Shown here: one piece after another, positions 8,935 through 21,894 of the stretch
Layout of the letters: every line of letters starts with the position of its first letter
How positions within the stretch are numbered: the stretch's first letter is position 1
Assembly (NCBI GenBank): GCA_964567595.1
Contig: CAZMNF010000019.1
Span: 1 to 36,200 of the forward strand
Direction of reading: 5' to 3'
Length of the DNA: 36,200 bases
DNA from: CAZMNF01 sp964567595
Lineage (GTDB): Bacteria > Bipolaricaulota > Bipolaricaulia > RBG-16-55-9
Notes under the pieces: generated by a model
What the model saw: the letters and a program-made list of their open reading frames with translations, nothing else
What the model was told of the DNA's origin: nothing
Database searches by the model: none
Position numbers and translations under genes: made by a program

Positions 8935-9017
8935 TGCGAAGGGGGGGACTCGAACCCCCACGGGCAAAGCCCACCGGCTCCTAAGGCCGACGCGTCTGCC
9001 AATTCCGCCACCTTCGC
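8935..9017 (-). tRNA. tRNA-Leu(TAG), no encoded CCA
   Basis: Class II tRNA: acceptor GCGAAGG/CCTTCGC, anticodon loop CTTAGGA and a long variable arm (TGGGCTTTGCCCG). The 3' end reads A followed by CCC, so CCA must be added or repaired after transcription. Confidence 0.95.
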
Positions 9018-9093
9018 GCAGAGGCGCTCATCCCGGAGTTGTCATTGTCGATGCGCGCGGCAATGAGAACGGCAGGCGGGATGGAGCGCCGGG

Positions 9094-9166
9094 TACGCCC
9101 GGGAGGACTCGAACCCCCAACCGACGGCTCCGAAGGCCGTTGCTCTTCCAATTGAGCTACGGGCGC
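9094..9166 (-). tRNA. tRNA-Arg(TCG), no encoded CCA
   Basis: Acceptor GCGCCCG/CGGGCGT gives a G1-U72 wobble. Anticodon loop CTTCGGA reads CGA codons by standard pairing. The discriminator is A and the next bases are CCC, not CCA. First gene of the Arg-Leu-Gly minus-strand cluster. Confidence 0.94.
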
Positions 9167-9180
9167 AAGTTCTCGTCCGT

Positions 9181-9209
9181 ATGTTAGCCGGGGCTTTTCG
9201 CCGCGTCAA
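9181..9209 (-). promoter_or_regulatory. Promoter of the tRNA Arg-Leu-Gly cluster
   Basis: Minus-strand TTGACG (9209-9204), a 17-bp spacer and TAACAT (9186-9181) lie 14 nt before the tRNA-Arg 5' end. It is a near-consensus sigma70 arrangement. Confidence 0.75.
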
Positions 9210-9258
9210 CCCGACATCGTTCCCCATCGTGCCGTTGTGCCGCCGACCCATTCGAACC

Positions 9259-9287
9259 TTGATCCGGCCCGCACGGCCCGTTAATTT
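9259..9287 (+). promoter_or_regulatory. Candidate promoter of glgE, giving a nearly leaderless mRNA
   Basis: TTGATC (9259-9264), a 17-bp spacer and TAATTT (9282-9287) predict a start near 9294, only about 6 nt before the glgE ATG at 9300. No Shine-Dalgarno precedes that ATG, which fits leaderless or near-leaderless translation. Confidence 0.5.
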
Positions 9288-9299
9288 GAATCGTTCATC

Positions 9300-11297
9300 A
9301 TGCCGATTCCCGAGCCAAGCCGACGGCGCGTTGCCATTGAGGGCGTCCATCCGGAGATCAACGGCGGCCGTTTCCCCATCAAGCGGACGGTGGGGGAACG
9401 CGTCGTCGTCGAGGCCGACGTCTTTGCCGACGGGCATGACGTCCTGGCAGGCGTTGTGTTGTATCGCCGCGCCGCGCAATCGGAGTGGCACCGAAGGACG
9501 CTGCGGCCCTTGGGCAACGACCGCTGGCGGGGCGAGTTCCGCGTTGCCGAGCTCGGCCCCTACGTCTACACCCTGGAAGCCTGGGTTGACCGCTTCGCCA
9601 CCTGGCAGCGCGACCTGGCCAAGAAGGCCGACGCGGATCAGGACGTGGACCTCGACCTGCGCATCGGGGCCCAACTGCTCGCCGAGGCCAGCGAGCGCGC
9701 CGACGACCAAGACGGGCTCACCCTGCAACGGTGCCTGGAGACGCTGCGCGACGACGCCACGTCGCAGATGGAGCGCGTCGCGACGGCGCTCGACGACGAG
9801 CTGCATGCGCTCGTGAGCCGTTGCGCCGAGCCGACCGCCGCCACGCGCTATCCGCGGGAATTGCCCGTCGACGTCGACCGCGAACGGGCCCGCTTCAGCG
9901 CCTGGTACGAGATGTTTCCGCGGTCGTGTGCCTCGGAGCCGGGGCAGCACGGCACGTTCCGAGATGCCGAGCGGCATCTGCCCTACGTGGCCGAAATGGG
10001 CTTCGACGTCCTCTACCTGCCGCCGATCCATCCCATCGGCACGACCCATCGGAAAGGCCCCGACAACGCGCCGGACGCCGGCCCGGCCGATCCCGGCAGC
10101 CCGTGGGCGATCGGCTCGCCCGAGGGCGGGCACAAGGCCATCCATCCCGAGCTCGGAACCTTCGAAGATTTCCAAAAACTCGTCGACAGGGCCAACGACC
10201 AGGGCATGGAGATTGCCCTCGACATCGCGTTCCAATGCTCGCCCGATCACCCCTGGGTGAGCGAGCACCCCGAGTGGTTCCGCACCCGGCCCGACGGCAC
10301 CATCCAGTACGCGGAAAATCCGCCCAAAAAGTACGAGGACATTTACCCGCTCAACTTCGAAACCGACGATTGGGCCAACCTGTGGCGCGAGCTGAAGGGC
10401 GTGTTCGAGTTCTGGATCGCGCGGGGGATCAAGATCTTCCGCGTGGACAACCCGCACACGAAGCCCTTCCCGTTCTGGGAGTGGCTCATCGGCGAGCTCA
10501 AGGCCGATCATCCCGACGTCATCCTGCTCGCCGAGGCGTTCACGCGCCCGAAGGTCATGTACCGCTTGGCGAAGCTCGGGTTCACCCAGTCCTACACCTA
10601 CTTCGCCTGGCGCAACACCCGCGAGGAGCTCGAACGCTACTTCCACGAGCTCACCCGAACGGAGATCCGCGAGTTCTTCCGACCGAACCTGTGGCCCAAC
10701 ACACCGGATATCCTGACGGACTACCTCCAGAACGGGGGTCGGCCGGCGTTCATCGCTCGGCTCGTGCTCGCGGCCACGCTCGGCGCCAGCTACGGGATCT
10801 ACGGGCCGCCGTTCGAGCTGTGCGAGCACGTCCCGCGCGAGCCCGGCAGCGAGGAATACCTCCACTCCGAGAAGTACGAGATCCGCGACTGGGACCTGGA
10901 CGCCCCGCACACCCTCCGCCCGCTGATAGCCCGGATCAACGGGATCCGTCGGGCCCACGCCGCGCTGCAGAGCAACCACTCCTTGCGCTTCCATCCCGTC
11001 GACAACGACCAGCTTCTGTGCTACAGCAAGCAGAGCGACGACGGCGCCAGCACGATCATCGTCGCCGTCAACCTCGATCCGCACCACACCCAGGCCGGCA
11101 CGGTGGATCTGTCGTTGGATGAGCTCGGCATCGACGGCGAGCGGCCCTATCAGGTCCACGACCTGTTGAGCGAGGCGCGCTACACTTGGCAGGGTGGGCG
11201 GAACTACGTTGAGCTCGACCCGCACGTCGTTCCGGCCCACGTCTTTCGCGTGCGCCATCGCCTCCGCTCGGAACGGGACTTTGAATATTACGTCTGA
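9300..11297 (+). CDS. glgE: Maltose-1-phosphate maltosyltransferase GlgE
   Basis: 665-residue GH13_3 enzyme that extends alpha-1,4-glucans with maltosyl units from maltose 1-phosphate. The N-terminal beta-domain opens with RVAIEGVHPEINGGRFPIKR and FADGHD. The barrel has YLPPIHPIG, GGHKAIHPELGT, ENPPKKYEDIYP and the nucleophile Asp383 in IFRVDNPHTKP. The acid/base is Glu412 in LLAEAFTRP; both are offset by the same 11 residues from the Streptomyces numbering (Asp394/Glu423). The gene is 8 bp from treS-mak, whose product supplies the substrate. The start lacks a ribosome site but matches where homology begins, and a promoter lies just upstream. Family assignment is very secure. Confidence 0.96.
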   Translation: MPIPEPSRRRVAIEGVHPEINGGRFPIKRTVGERVVVEADVFADGHDVLAGVVLYRRAAQSEWHRRTLRPLGNDRWRGEFRVAELGPYVYTLEAWVDRFATWQRDLAKKADADQDVDLDLRIGAQLLAEASERADDQDGLTLQRCLETLRDDATSQMERVATALDDELHALVSRCAEPTAATRYPRELPVDVDRERARFSAWYEMFPRSCASEPGQHGTFRDAERHLPYVAEMGFDVLYLPPIHPIGTTHRKGPDNAPDAGPADPGSPWAIGSPEGGHKAIHPELGTFEDFQKLVDRANDQGMEIALDIAFQCSPDHPWVSEHPEWFRTRPDGTIQYAENPPKKYEDIYPLNFETDDWANLWRELKGVFEFWIARGIKIFRVDNPHTKPFPFWEWLIGELKADHPDVILLAEAFTRPKVMYRLAKLGFTQSYTYFAWRNTREELERYFHELTRTEIREFFRPNLWPNTPDILTDYLQNGGRPAFIARLVLAATLGASYGIYGPPFELCEHVPREPGSEEYLHSEKYEIRDWDLDAPHTLRPLIARINGIRRAHAALQSNHSLRFHPVDNDQLLCYSKQSDDGASTIIVAVNLDPHHTQAGTVDLSLDELGIDGERPYQVHDLLSEARYTWQGGRNYVELDPHVVPAHVFRVRHRLRSERDFEYYV

Positions 11298-11305
11298 GGA
11301 GCCCT

Positions 11306-14698
<3,393 letters not shown>

Positions 14699-14743
14699 TC
14701 TCCATCGCTGAGAACGGCGCTCGATCTCGCTAACGTGTAGGGC

Positions 14744-16672
<1,929 letters not shown>

Positions 16673-16770
16673 ACCGTGCTGTGGGTCGAGGCCGTGTAAG
16701 CCGGCTTACCGACCGTTAGGCTGTAGCTCGATAGCATTAACATCGAGCCATTCCATGCGGGGAGGTCGCG

Positions 16771-17361
16771 ATGAATTTTACGCAGCTGATGGAGAAGCCG
16801 TGGTTCTGGCCGGTGGTGGGCGGCGGGCTCATTCTGCTCATTGTCGCCATGGTGCTCATTGAGACGCAGCAGCCGTTCGAATCGGAGCCAGCGACGTTCG
16901 ACCTGTCCGAGCTTCCTTCCAGCGGCAGCGCCGAACTGTTGCAGGATGTCCAGTCGTTTGAGTCCCGAGGGCGAGACCACGTGGGGACCGGGACGGCGAT
17001 CGACTACGATCGAACGCCGCCGACCTCCGGCACGCACTACGGACGAGCGATCCCGGCCGGCTTCTACACCTCGGAGCAGCCCTACGGCGGGCTCGTCCAC
17101 AGCCTGGAGCACGGCGCGGTCGTGATCTACTATGCCGACGACGTTGACGCGTCGGTTCGCTCGAACCTGGAACGTCTCGCGAGCGGCTACGAGAATCCCT
17201 GGGCCGGGGTGCTTGCCGTGCCGCAGCCCGAGTCGTTCGGGGCGCCGATCGTGCTGACCGCGTGGCAAGCTCGCCTCAACCTGCAGAGCTACGATGAGGA
17301 GGTTGTCCAGGCGTTCCTCGCGGAGTATCTGGGCCGCGGTCCGGAAAACCCGATCCGCTAG
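16771..17361 (+). CDS. DUF3105 membrane-anchored protein
   Basis: 196 residues: a short cytosolic N-terminus, one membrane span (about 11-30, FWPVVGGGLILLIVAMVLIE, 20 residues) and an extracytoplasmic DUF3105 domain. Signature elements are PPTSGTHYG (83-91) and VHSLEHGAVVIYY (109-121), with His89, His110 and His114 arranged like a metal site. The family's function is not known; it is widespread in Actinobacteria and Chloroflexi, often near oxidase or transport genes. GGGGAGG 5 nt before the ATG fixes the start. It lies 98 bp after glgB and may have its own promoter. A 12-bp palindrome (TAAGCCGGCTTA, 16697-16708) lies in that gap. Metal binding is an inference from the His pattern only. Confidence 0.85.
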   Translation: MNFTQLMEKPWFWPVVGGGLILLIVAMVLIETQQPFESEPATFDLSELPSSGSAELLQDVQSFESRGRDHVGTGTAIDYDRTPPTSGTHYGRAIPAGFYTSEQPYGGLVHSLEHGAVVIYYADDVDASVRSNLERLASGYENPWAGVLAVPQPESFGAPIVLTAWQARLNLQSYDEEVVQAFLAEYLGRGPENPIR

Positions 17362-17389
17362 CTGTGATCTGTGACGTCGGTTGGGTCAG

Positions 17390-17466
17390 TGGGAGGGATG
17401 ACGGGAATTGAACCCGCAGCCTTCGCCTCCACAGGGCGACGCTCTGACCATTGAGCTACACCCCTC
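17390..17466 (-). tRNA. tRNA-His(GTG), G-1 and CCA encoded
   Basis: Minus-strand cloverleaf: acceptor AGGGGTG/CATCCCT, the extra G-1 at 17466 facing C73 (the histidine identity pair), anticodon loop CTGTGGA, T-loop TTCAATT and encoded CCA (17392-17390). Probably transcribed after tRNA-Arg(TCT). Confidence 0.96.
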
Positions 17467-17550
17467 ACGCTCGCTCGAATCATACCACACGGTCTCGAGG
17501 ACAACAACGATGCTCAAGATAGAGGATGAGGGCGGGTGGCATGGGTGGCG

Positions 17551-17625
17551 TGGCACGCCCGGCAGGGCTCGAACCTGCAACCTGCGGCTTAGAAGGCCGC
17601 TGCTCTTCCGTTGAGCTACGGGCGC
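17551..17625 (-). tRNA. tRNA-Arg(TCT), CCA encoded
   Basis: Acceptor GCGCCCG/CGGGCGT with the same G1-U72 wobble as tRNA-Arg(TCG), anticodon loop CTTCTAA, T-loop TTCGAGC, discriminator G and encoded CCA (17553-17551). Confidence 0.96.
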
Positions 17626-17636
17626 ATTGGCATGAG

Positions 17637-17665
17637 ATTTTACCGCGCAACCTCAGCCGCGTCAA
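17637..17665 (-). promoter_or_regulatory. Promoter of tRNA-Arg(TCT) and tRNA-His
   Basis: Minus-strand TTGACG (17665-17660), 17-bp spacer and TAAAAT (17642-17637), 11 nt before the tRNA 5' end. Close to sigma70 consensus. Confidence 0.8.
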
Positions 17666-17759
17666 GACACATGTCACGCTCCTTGCCGAGGTCCGCGCCC
17701 GTCGGATTTGGGTTTGCATCAACTGTCAGATAGATTGGAGGGAATAGCCGAGCTTGAGG

Positions 17760-18197
17760 ATGACCACGTTGGCCATGCAGATGCCCCAAGAAGAGCGCCT
17801 GTTTGACGAATATCGGCGCGACAAGGTTGCGCTCCGCTTGACTCAGCACCGACTGATCGTTGAAGGGCCGTCGCCTAAGCTGCTCGGCGGGCGAACCGCG
17901 CAGACCACCATGTTCATCGGCGACCTCGAGGCCATTGAGCGGGACGTCGAGGGGCATGACGGGCTGGCCGTGTTGGCGATCGGGGTCTTCTCGCTGTCGT
18001 GGCTCTCCGAGGACGGCCGGCTTCCGCTGCTCGTGATCGCCTTGGCGCTGCTCGTTGCGTTTATGATGACTCGCCGCGCCAGCGTCGTCTTCCATGCGGG
18101 CGCTACGCATGCCGCGATCGAATACTCCGGCGAGGAAGACCCGGAGCTGGAACGGTTCCTGGGCTCGGTGGAACAGATGCGAGCACGCCATCCTTGA
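17760..18197 (+). CDS. Hypothetical two-TM protein with a PH-like domain
   Basis: About 145 residues. VALRLTQHRLIVEG near the N-terminus is the LT-x-x-R-L pattern at the start of many bacterial PH (YdbS/YdbT-like) domains, and SVVFHAGATHAAIEY resembles a later strand. Two short hydrophobic segments sit between them (GLAVLAIGVFSLSW and LPLLVIALALLVAFMM), so the soluble halves probably flank a membrane hairpin. The acidic C-terminus is GEEDPELERFLGSVEQ. The start is uncertain: ATG 17760 has no well-spaced ribosome site, while TTG 17754 lies 12 nt after GGAGGG, and ATGs at 17775 and 17781 are possible. It lies on the strand opposite the flanking tRNAs. No function is assigned; the PH similarity is by eye. 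Confidence 0.65.
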   Translation: MTTLAMQMPQEERLFDEYRRDKVALRLTQHRLIVEGPSPKLLGGRTAQTTMFIGDLEAIERDVEGHDGLAVLAIGVFSLSWLSEDGRLPLLVIALALLVAFMMTRRASVVFHAGATHAAIEYSGEEDPELERFLGSVEQMRARHP

Positions 18198-18309
18198 GGG
18201 CCAAACGTCGTCGATCGGCAACAGAGCATGCACTCGACATTTGGCCCTGATTGTCCGATGTTGAAGCCCAGCGCTGCTGGGTTATCATGGAAGCAAGAAG
18301 GGAGTCTCT

Positions 18310-18561
18310 ATGGATCCAGAAAAGCTTGACGACGTCATCGAATCGCTCAAAGAGGGAACAGCGCAGCGGCTTGAGTACAGCGACGTGCATCCGCTTGTAT
18401 CGTCAGCTCTGTCCGAGCGGGCCCTCGAGGCCGCACGATCAGCATTCGAGAACGCGCAGGACGTGGACGAGGAGAGTCTGGCTCAACTGATCAGCGTCTA
18501 CGTGGCCGGCTACTCCCAAGGCTGGCTGGATCTCAGCCAGATTCACACGTCGGAGAACTGA
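18310..18561 (+). CDS. Small acidic hypothetical protein
   Basis: 83 residues, no Cys, no membrane segment, net acidic, probably mostly alpha-helical (LDDVIESLKEG, ERALEAARSAFENAQ, ESLAQLISVYVAGY). AAGGGAG 5 nt before the ATG and a separate stop support it as a real gene. It follows the PH-like gene by 112 bp. I recognise no family and assign no function. Confidence 0.65.
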   Translation: MDPEKLDDVIESLKEGTAQRLEYSDVHPLVSSALSERALEAARSAFENAQDVDEESLAQLISVYVAGYSQGWLDLSQIHTSEN

Positions 18562-18881
18562 CGCCGGCACTCGCGTCATTAACGATCGGATCGCTACAAG
18601 GGATCCGTCCTCTCGCACCTAAAGGTAGTCCGACAAGTCGTTCCGTCACTCGGGATTCCGAACGCCCGATCGACCCCGAACGAAGCCCTCCAACGCAACG
18701 GCTGAAGGGGCCGGAGCGCGCGCGGATCGTCGCTTCGGCCCCTCGCCATTCCCCGCAACAGCGTTCATCGCGGAAGCTAGCTGGAGAGATCCGAAACAGC
18801 CGGCGACGAGTTGCGTTTCGCAACGACATCGGCACTTGCTTGACCGAGAGGAAGATTGCGGGGCGAGCGGGGGAGAGGCTC
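18562..18881. other. Intergenic stretch, no gene seen
   Basis: 320 bp between the small acidic protein gene and tRNA-Gly(TCC). Reading frames in it are out-of-frame high-GC noise without ribosome sites. The only structure seen is the hairpin at 18707-18742. Confidence 0.6.
18707..18742. terminator. GC-rich hairpin, probable terminator
   Basis: Arms 18707-18718 and 18731-18742 pair over 12 bp with one G-T wobble and a 12-nt loop; no U-tract follows. It lies between a plus-strand gene and minus-strand tRNAs, where it could stop both. Confidence 0.5.
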
Positions 18882-18956
18882 TGGAGCGGATGACGGGAAT
18901 CGAACCCGCAGCCTTCGGCTTGGAAGGCCGACGCTCTACCATTGAGCTACATCCGC
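18882..18956 (-). tRNA. tRNA-Gly(TCC), CCA encoded
   Basis: Acceptor GCGGATG/CATCCGC, anticodon loop CTTCCAA, T-loop TTCGATT, discriminator T, CCA at 18884-18882. It follows tRNA-Pro(CGG) by 12 nt in one transcript. Confidence 0.96.
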
Positions 18957-18968
18957 AATGGTGCCCAG

Positions 18969-19046
18969 TGGTCGGAGAGGCCGGATTCGAACCGGCGACC
19001 TCGGCGTCCCGAACGCCGCGCGCTAGCCAGACTGCGCCACTCTCCG
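18969..19046 (-). tRNA. tRNA-Pro(CGG), CCA encoded
   Basis: Acceptor CGGAGAG/CTCTCCG with the C1-G72 pair usual for tRNA-Pro, anticodon loop TTCGGGA, T-loop TTCGAAT, discriminator A, CCA at 18971-18969. Confidence 0.96.
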
Positions 19047-19049
19047 AAT

Positions 19050-19086
19050 AGGGAACGTCGGGGAAATTGTAGCCCCGACGTTCCCT
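19050..19086. repeat. Perfect 14-bp inverted repeat abutting tRNA-Pro and overlapping its promoter
   Basis: Arms 19050-19063 and 19073-19086 are perfectly complementary with a 9-nt loop. On the minus strand it lies between the htrA stop (19156) and tRNA-Pro (5' end 19046), so it could be the htrA terminator. Its loop holds the tRNA -10 box, so an operator role is also possible. Confidence 0.85.
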
Positions 19087-19094
19087 CGTTTCAA
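19066..19094 (-). promoter_or_regulatory. Promoter of tRNA-Pro(CGG)/tRNA-Gly(TCC), nested in an inverted repeat
   Basis: Minus-strand TTGAAA (19094-19089), 17-bp spacer and TACAAT (19071-19066). One arm of the 14-bp inverted repeat fills most of the spacer and the -10 occupies the loop. The start point would be near 19059, about 13 nt before the tRNA. Confidence 0.7.
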
Positions 19095-19155
19095 GACGTT
19101 CCCACGATCGCGAGCGTGCCTTGCTCGCCCGCTGGCAAGCCGAGTTCCGTTCCTC

Positions 19156-20844
19156 CTAGCGCGAGACGATAACCAGGCTTTCCACGGGGCCGCTCTGCGT
19201 GTTCGCAAGCACCCGAAGGGCGACCAGCGGCTCATCGCCCAAGTTCTGCACGGCTTCGTTCCAGTCCTGGACGGTCTCGATGGGGGTCTCGTTGACCTCG
19301 AGGATGACCTGGCGCGGCTGCAGCTCGTCGCTCAAGGCGGCCGGGCTGTCCGACTCGATGCCGGTGATGACCACGCCCTGGGTCGTCTGGAGGCCGAGCT
19401 GCTCGGCGATCTCCGCGGTGTTGGGCTGGACCGTCAGGCCGAGCGCCTGCGCCGGTTCCGGCTGCTGTTCGGGCTCCTCGCGCTGCGATGGCTGCTCCGG
19501 CGAGCGCTGCGACATCTCGTTGCTGGACGGCCGGGTGCCCAACGTCATCTCGACCGTCATCTCTTCCCCGTCGCGCAGGATCGTCAACTGGACGGTCTCG
19601 CCCGGCGATCGATATTGGATCGCGTTCTGCAGGTCCTCCACGCGCTCGGTGCGTTGGCCGTCGACGCGGCGGATGATGTCCTCGCTCTGTAGGACGCCAT
19701 CGGCGGGCGAGCCCTCGACCGGGCTCTGCACCAGCACGCCGCTGTGCGGCTCCACGTCGAAGTAGCGCGCATATTCGGGCGACAAGTCCTCAATGTAGAC
19801 GCCGAGCCAGGCGCGGGTCACTTGGCCCTCGCTGACGAGCTGGCTGAGCACCTTTTTGACGGGATCGATCGGCACGGCAAAGCCGATGCCCAGCGACCCT
19901 TGCGAGCTTCCGCTGAGGATCGCCGTGTTGATGCCGACGACGTGACCGTTCGCGTTCACGAGCGGGCCGCCGGAGTTGCCGGGGTTGATCGCCGCATCCG
20001 TCTGGACCATGTTCGTCATTTGGCCGGATCCGTTGGGACGCGGCACGTCCCGGTCGAGCGAACTGACGATGCCGGCGGTGACGCTGTGGTTGAGGCCGAA
20101 GGGGTTGCCGATCGCCGTGACCCAATCGCCGACCTCCAGCGAGGCCGATTCTCCCAGCTCGGCGACGCTGACGCTTCCCAAGTCGGGATGGCCCGGCTCC
20201 GGCTCGAGCACCGCCAGGTCGAGTCGGGGATCGGACCCGATCATCTCGGCTGCCATTCTGGCCCCGTTCGGCAGGCGGAGTTGGATGCCCGTGGCGCCAC
20301 GGACCACGTGATGATTGGTCAGCACGAACGTCTCGCCCCGATAGTCGATGAAAAAGCCCGAGCCCAGGGATTGCTGCGGCGGCAGTTCGGGCTGCTGTTC
20401 GGGATTCTCCGGCGTCTGGAACGGCCAGAAGCGCCTCAGGAGTTCCTCGTCCAGCCTGCCGCTCTGGGTGCGCTCTTTGGTGACGTCGATGCGCACGACC
20501 GACGGAGCGGTGTGATCAATGGCCTGTTTGGTGGCCCGCTGGCCGGCCGCCGCAATCAGGGAATTGAGTTGATCCGTGGACAGCGATTGCAGCCAGGCGT
20601 CGGCATCGATCTGGGCACTGGGCGACTGCTGGGCGTTGGTTGCTGTCGTGCTTGCGGGCGTGACGGTTCCGCCGTCGGCGTCGTCGCCATTGTCGTCCGT
20701 CGTTGCCTGCTGGCTTTCACTCTGGGGACTGCTGGCATCGGGTTGCGACATCGCGTCGGTCGGCGCCAGCGGCGTCACGGCCCAGATCAGGCCAACCGCC
20801 AGCGCGACGAGCGCGAGCGTGGGCCAGAGCATCCATCGTCTCAT
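19156..20844 (-). CDS. HtrA/DegP-like serine protease with two PDZ domains
   Basis: 562-residue envelope protease. Residues about 8-26 are an uncleaved or signal-type membrane segment, followed by a Ser/Gln/Asp/Thr-rich linker (to about 75) that suggests an exported, anchored protein. The trypsin-like domain has His179 (TNHHVV), Asp209 (RLDLAV) and Ser291 (GNSGGP). PDZ1 spans about 330-430 (AWLGVYIEDLSPEYARYF, GSPADGVLQSEDII) and PDZ2 about 465-555 (ALGLTVQPNTAEIAEQLG, SDSPAALSDELQ), separated by a Gln/Glu/Pro-rich linker. AAGGAGGG 8 nt before the ATG sets the start. It probably degrades or chaperones misfolded envelope proteins under stress. It stands alone with its own promoter. Confidence 0.93.
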   Translation of the reverse strand: MRRWMLWPTLALVALAVGLIWAVTPLAPTDAMSQPDASSPQSESQQATTDDNGDDADGGTVTPASTTATNAQQSPSAQIDADAWLQSLSTDQLNSLIAAAGQRATKQAIDHTAPSVVRIDVTKERTQSGRLDEELLRRFWPFQTPENPEQQPELPPQQSLGSGFFIDYRGETFVLTNHHVVRGATGIQLRLPNGARMAAEMIGSDPRLDLAVLEPEPGHPDLGSVSVAELGESASLEVGDWVTAIGNPFGLNHSVTAGIVSSLDRDVPRPNGSGQMTNMVQTDAAINPGNSGGPLVNANGHVVGINTAILSGSSQGSLGIGFAVPIDPVKKVLSQLVSEGQVTRAWLGVYIEDLSPEYARYFDVEPHSGVLVQSPVEGSPADGVLQSEDIIRRVDGQRTERVEDLQNAIQYRSPGETVQLTILRDGEEMTVEMTLGTRPSSNEMSQRSPEQPSQREEPEQQPEPAQALGLTVQPNTAEIAEQLGLQTTQGVVITGIESDSPAALSDELQPRQVILEVNETPIETVQDWNEAVQNLGDEPLVALRVLANTQSGPVESLVIVSR

Positions 20845-20882
20845 GTGCGAGTCCCTCCTTCGGAGTACCGGGGTCGGACGGG

Positions 20883-20923
20883 TTGATCGAGGCGATCAAT
20901 CGCTCGAATCGTCGGGCATTATA
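20883..20923 (-). promoter_or_regulatory. htrA -10 box and downstream inverted repeat
   Basis: A perfect TATAAT (minus, 20923-20918) has only a poor -35. Directly downstream, TTGATCG-AGG-CGATCAA (20883-20899) is a 7-bp inverted repeat with a 3-bp spacer lying in the predicted leader. It could be a repressor site; the regulator is unknown. Confidence 0.5.
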
Positions 20924-21009
20924 ACGAGAGCGGCGGCCTTGCCGACACTTCGGGGGTGGAACCGATCGATTTTCGGTTTTCAAGGGGGATAAAGATAAAT
21001 CCCGGTTGC

Positions 21010-21039
21010 TTGATTCGCGGCGGGGACGCGGGGTACACT
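21010..21039 (+). promoter_or_regulatory. Promoter of tRNA-Pro(GGG)
   Basis: TTGATT (21010-21015), an 18-bp spacer and TACACT (21034-21039), 10 nt before the tRNA 5' end. The UPF0173 gene may be read from the same start. Confidence 0.65.
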
Positions 21040-21049
21040 AAGCGGGCAT

Positions 21050-21126
21050 CGGGACGTGGCGCAGTCTGGTAGCGCGCTGCCATGGGGAGGCAGAGGCCGC
21101 CGGTTCAAATCCGGCCGTCCCGACCA
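21050..21126 (+). tRNA. tRNA-Pro(GGG), CCA encoded
   Basis: Acceptor CGGGACG/CGTCCCG, anticodon loop ATGGGGA, T-loop TTCAAAT, discriminator A and encoded CCA (21124-21126). The only plus-strand tRNA in the window. Confidence 0.97.
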
Positions 21127-21197
21127 ACCGCACCCGTCGAGACAGCACGTCGGACCGGCATGACAGACCGTTCACCGTAAGGAGGGACGAGCACGCC

Positions 21198-21878
21198 ATG
21201 GCAGAGTTGACGTTCGTCGGCCATGCAACCGCGGAAATTCGCAGCGGCGACCATTCTGTTCTCATTGACCCGTTCATCAGCGACAATCCCGTGGCCCAGC
21301 ACAGCAACGACGACTTCGCGCCGGACGCCATTCTGTTGACGCACGGCCACTTCGACCACATTCCCGACGCCGTGCCGCTGGCCAAACAGCACAACTGCCC
21401 CATCGTCGCGCCCGTCGAGCTGGCATGGTACTGCGACTCACAGGGCGCCCCCGAGGCCGTCGGCATGAACACGGGCGGCGTCACGTCGTTCGACTTCGGC
21501 ACCGTGATGTTCACGCAGGCGTTCCACAGCTCCAGCTACGACGGGCAGTACATGGGCCAACCCTGCGGCATCGTCTTCACCACTACCGAGGGCCAGACCA
21601 TCTACCATGCCGGAGACACGGCCCTGTTCAGTGACATGCAGCTGATCGGGGAGCAAGGCATCGACATGGCGCTGTTGCCCATCGGCAGCCACTTCACCAT
21701 GGATCCGAAGCGGGCCGCCCGGGCCGCGGAGTTCATCGAGCCCAGCTACGTCGTGCCCATCCACTACAACACGTTCCCGCCGATCGAGCAGGACGCCCAA
21801 GCTTTCAAGCAAGTCGTCGAAGAACGGACGTCCGCCCAGGTCATCGTCTTGGAGCCGGGCGAGTCTCATGAGTTCTGA
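21198..21878 (+). CDS. UPF0173 metal-dependent hydrolase (metallo-beta-lactamase fold)
   Basis: 226-residue MBL-fold protein of the YtkL/UPF0173 family. It opens MAELTFVGHATAEI and has the metal motif THGHFDH (48-54), QAFHSSSYD, YHAGDTALFSDM and PIHYNTFPPIEQD, with the His and Asp ligands of a two-metal site all present. Length is normal. The physiological substrate of the family is unknown. AAGGAGGG lies about 11 nt before the ATG. It is 71 bp after tRNA-Pro(GGG) with no clear terminator between them, so co-transcription with the tRNA is possible. nrdJ follows after 223 bp. Confidence 0.92.
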   Translation: MAELTFVGHATAEIRSGDHSVLIDPFISDNPVAQHSNDDFAPDAILLTHGHFDHIPDAVPLAKQHNCPIVAPVELAWYCDSQGAPEAVGMNTGGVTSFDFGTVMFTQAFHSSSYDGQYMGQPCGIVFTTTEGQTIYHAGDTALFSDMQLIGEQGIDMALLPIGSHFTMDPKRAARAAEFIEPSYVVPIHYNTFPPIEQDAQAFKQVVEERTSAQVIVLEPGESHEF

Positions 21879-21894
21879 ATGATGCCGGCCAACC

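Noticed and set aside
9042..11258. 738-residue minus-strand frame opposite glgE
   Set aside because: Overlaps a tRNA gene and all of glgE; composition is that of an antisense shadow.
16697..16708. TAAGCCGGCTTA palindrome after glgB as a terminator or operator
   Set aside because: No loop or T-run and no linked promoter; too little to call.
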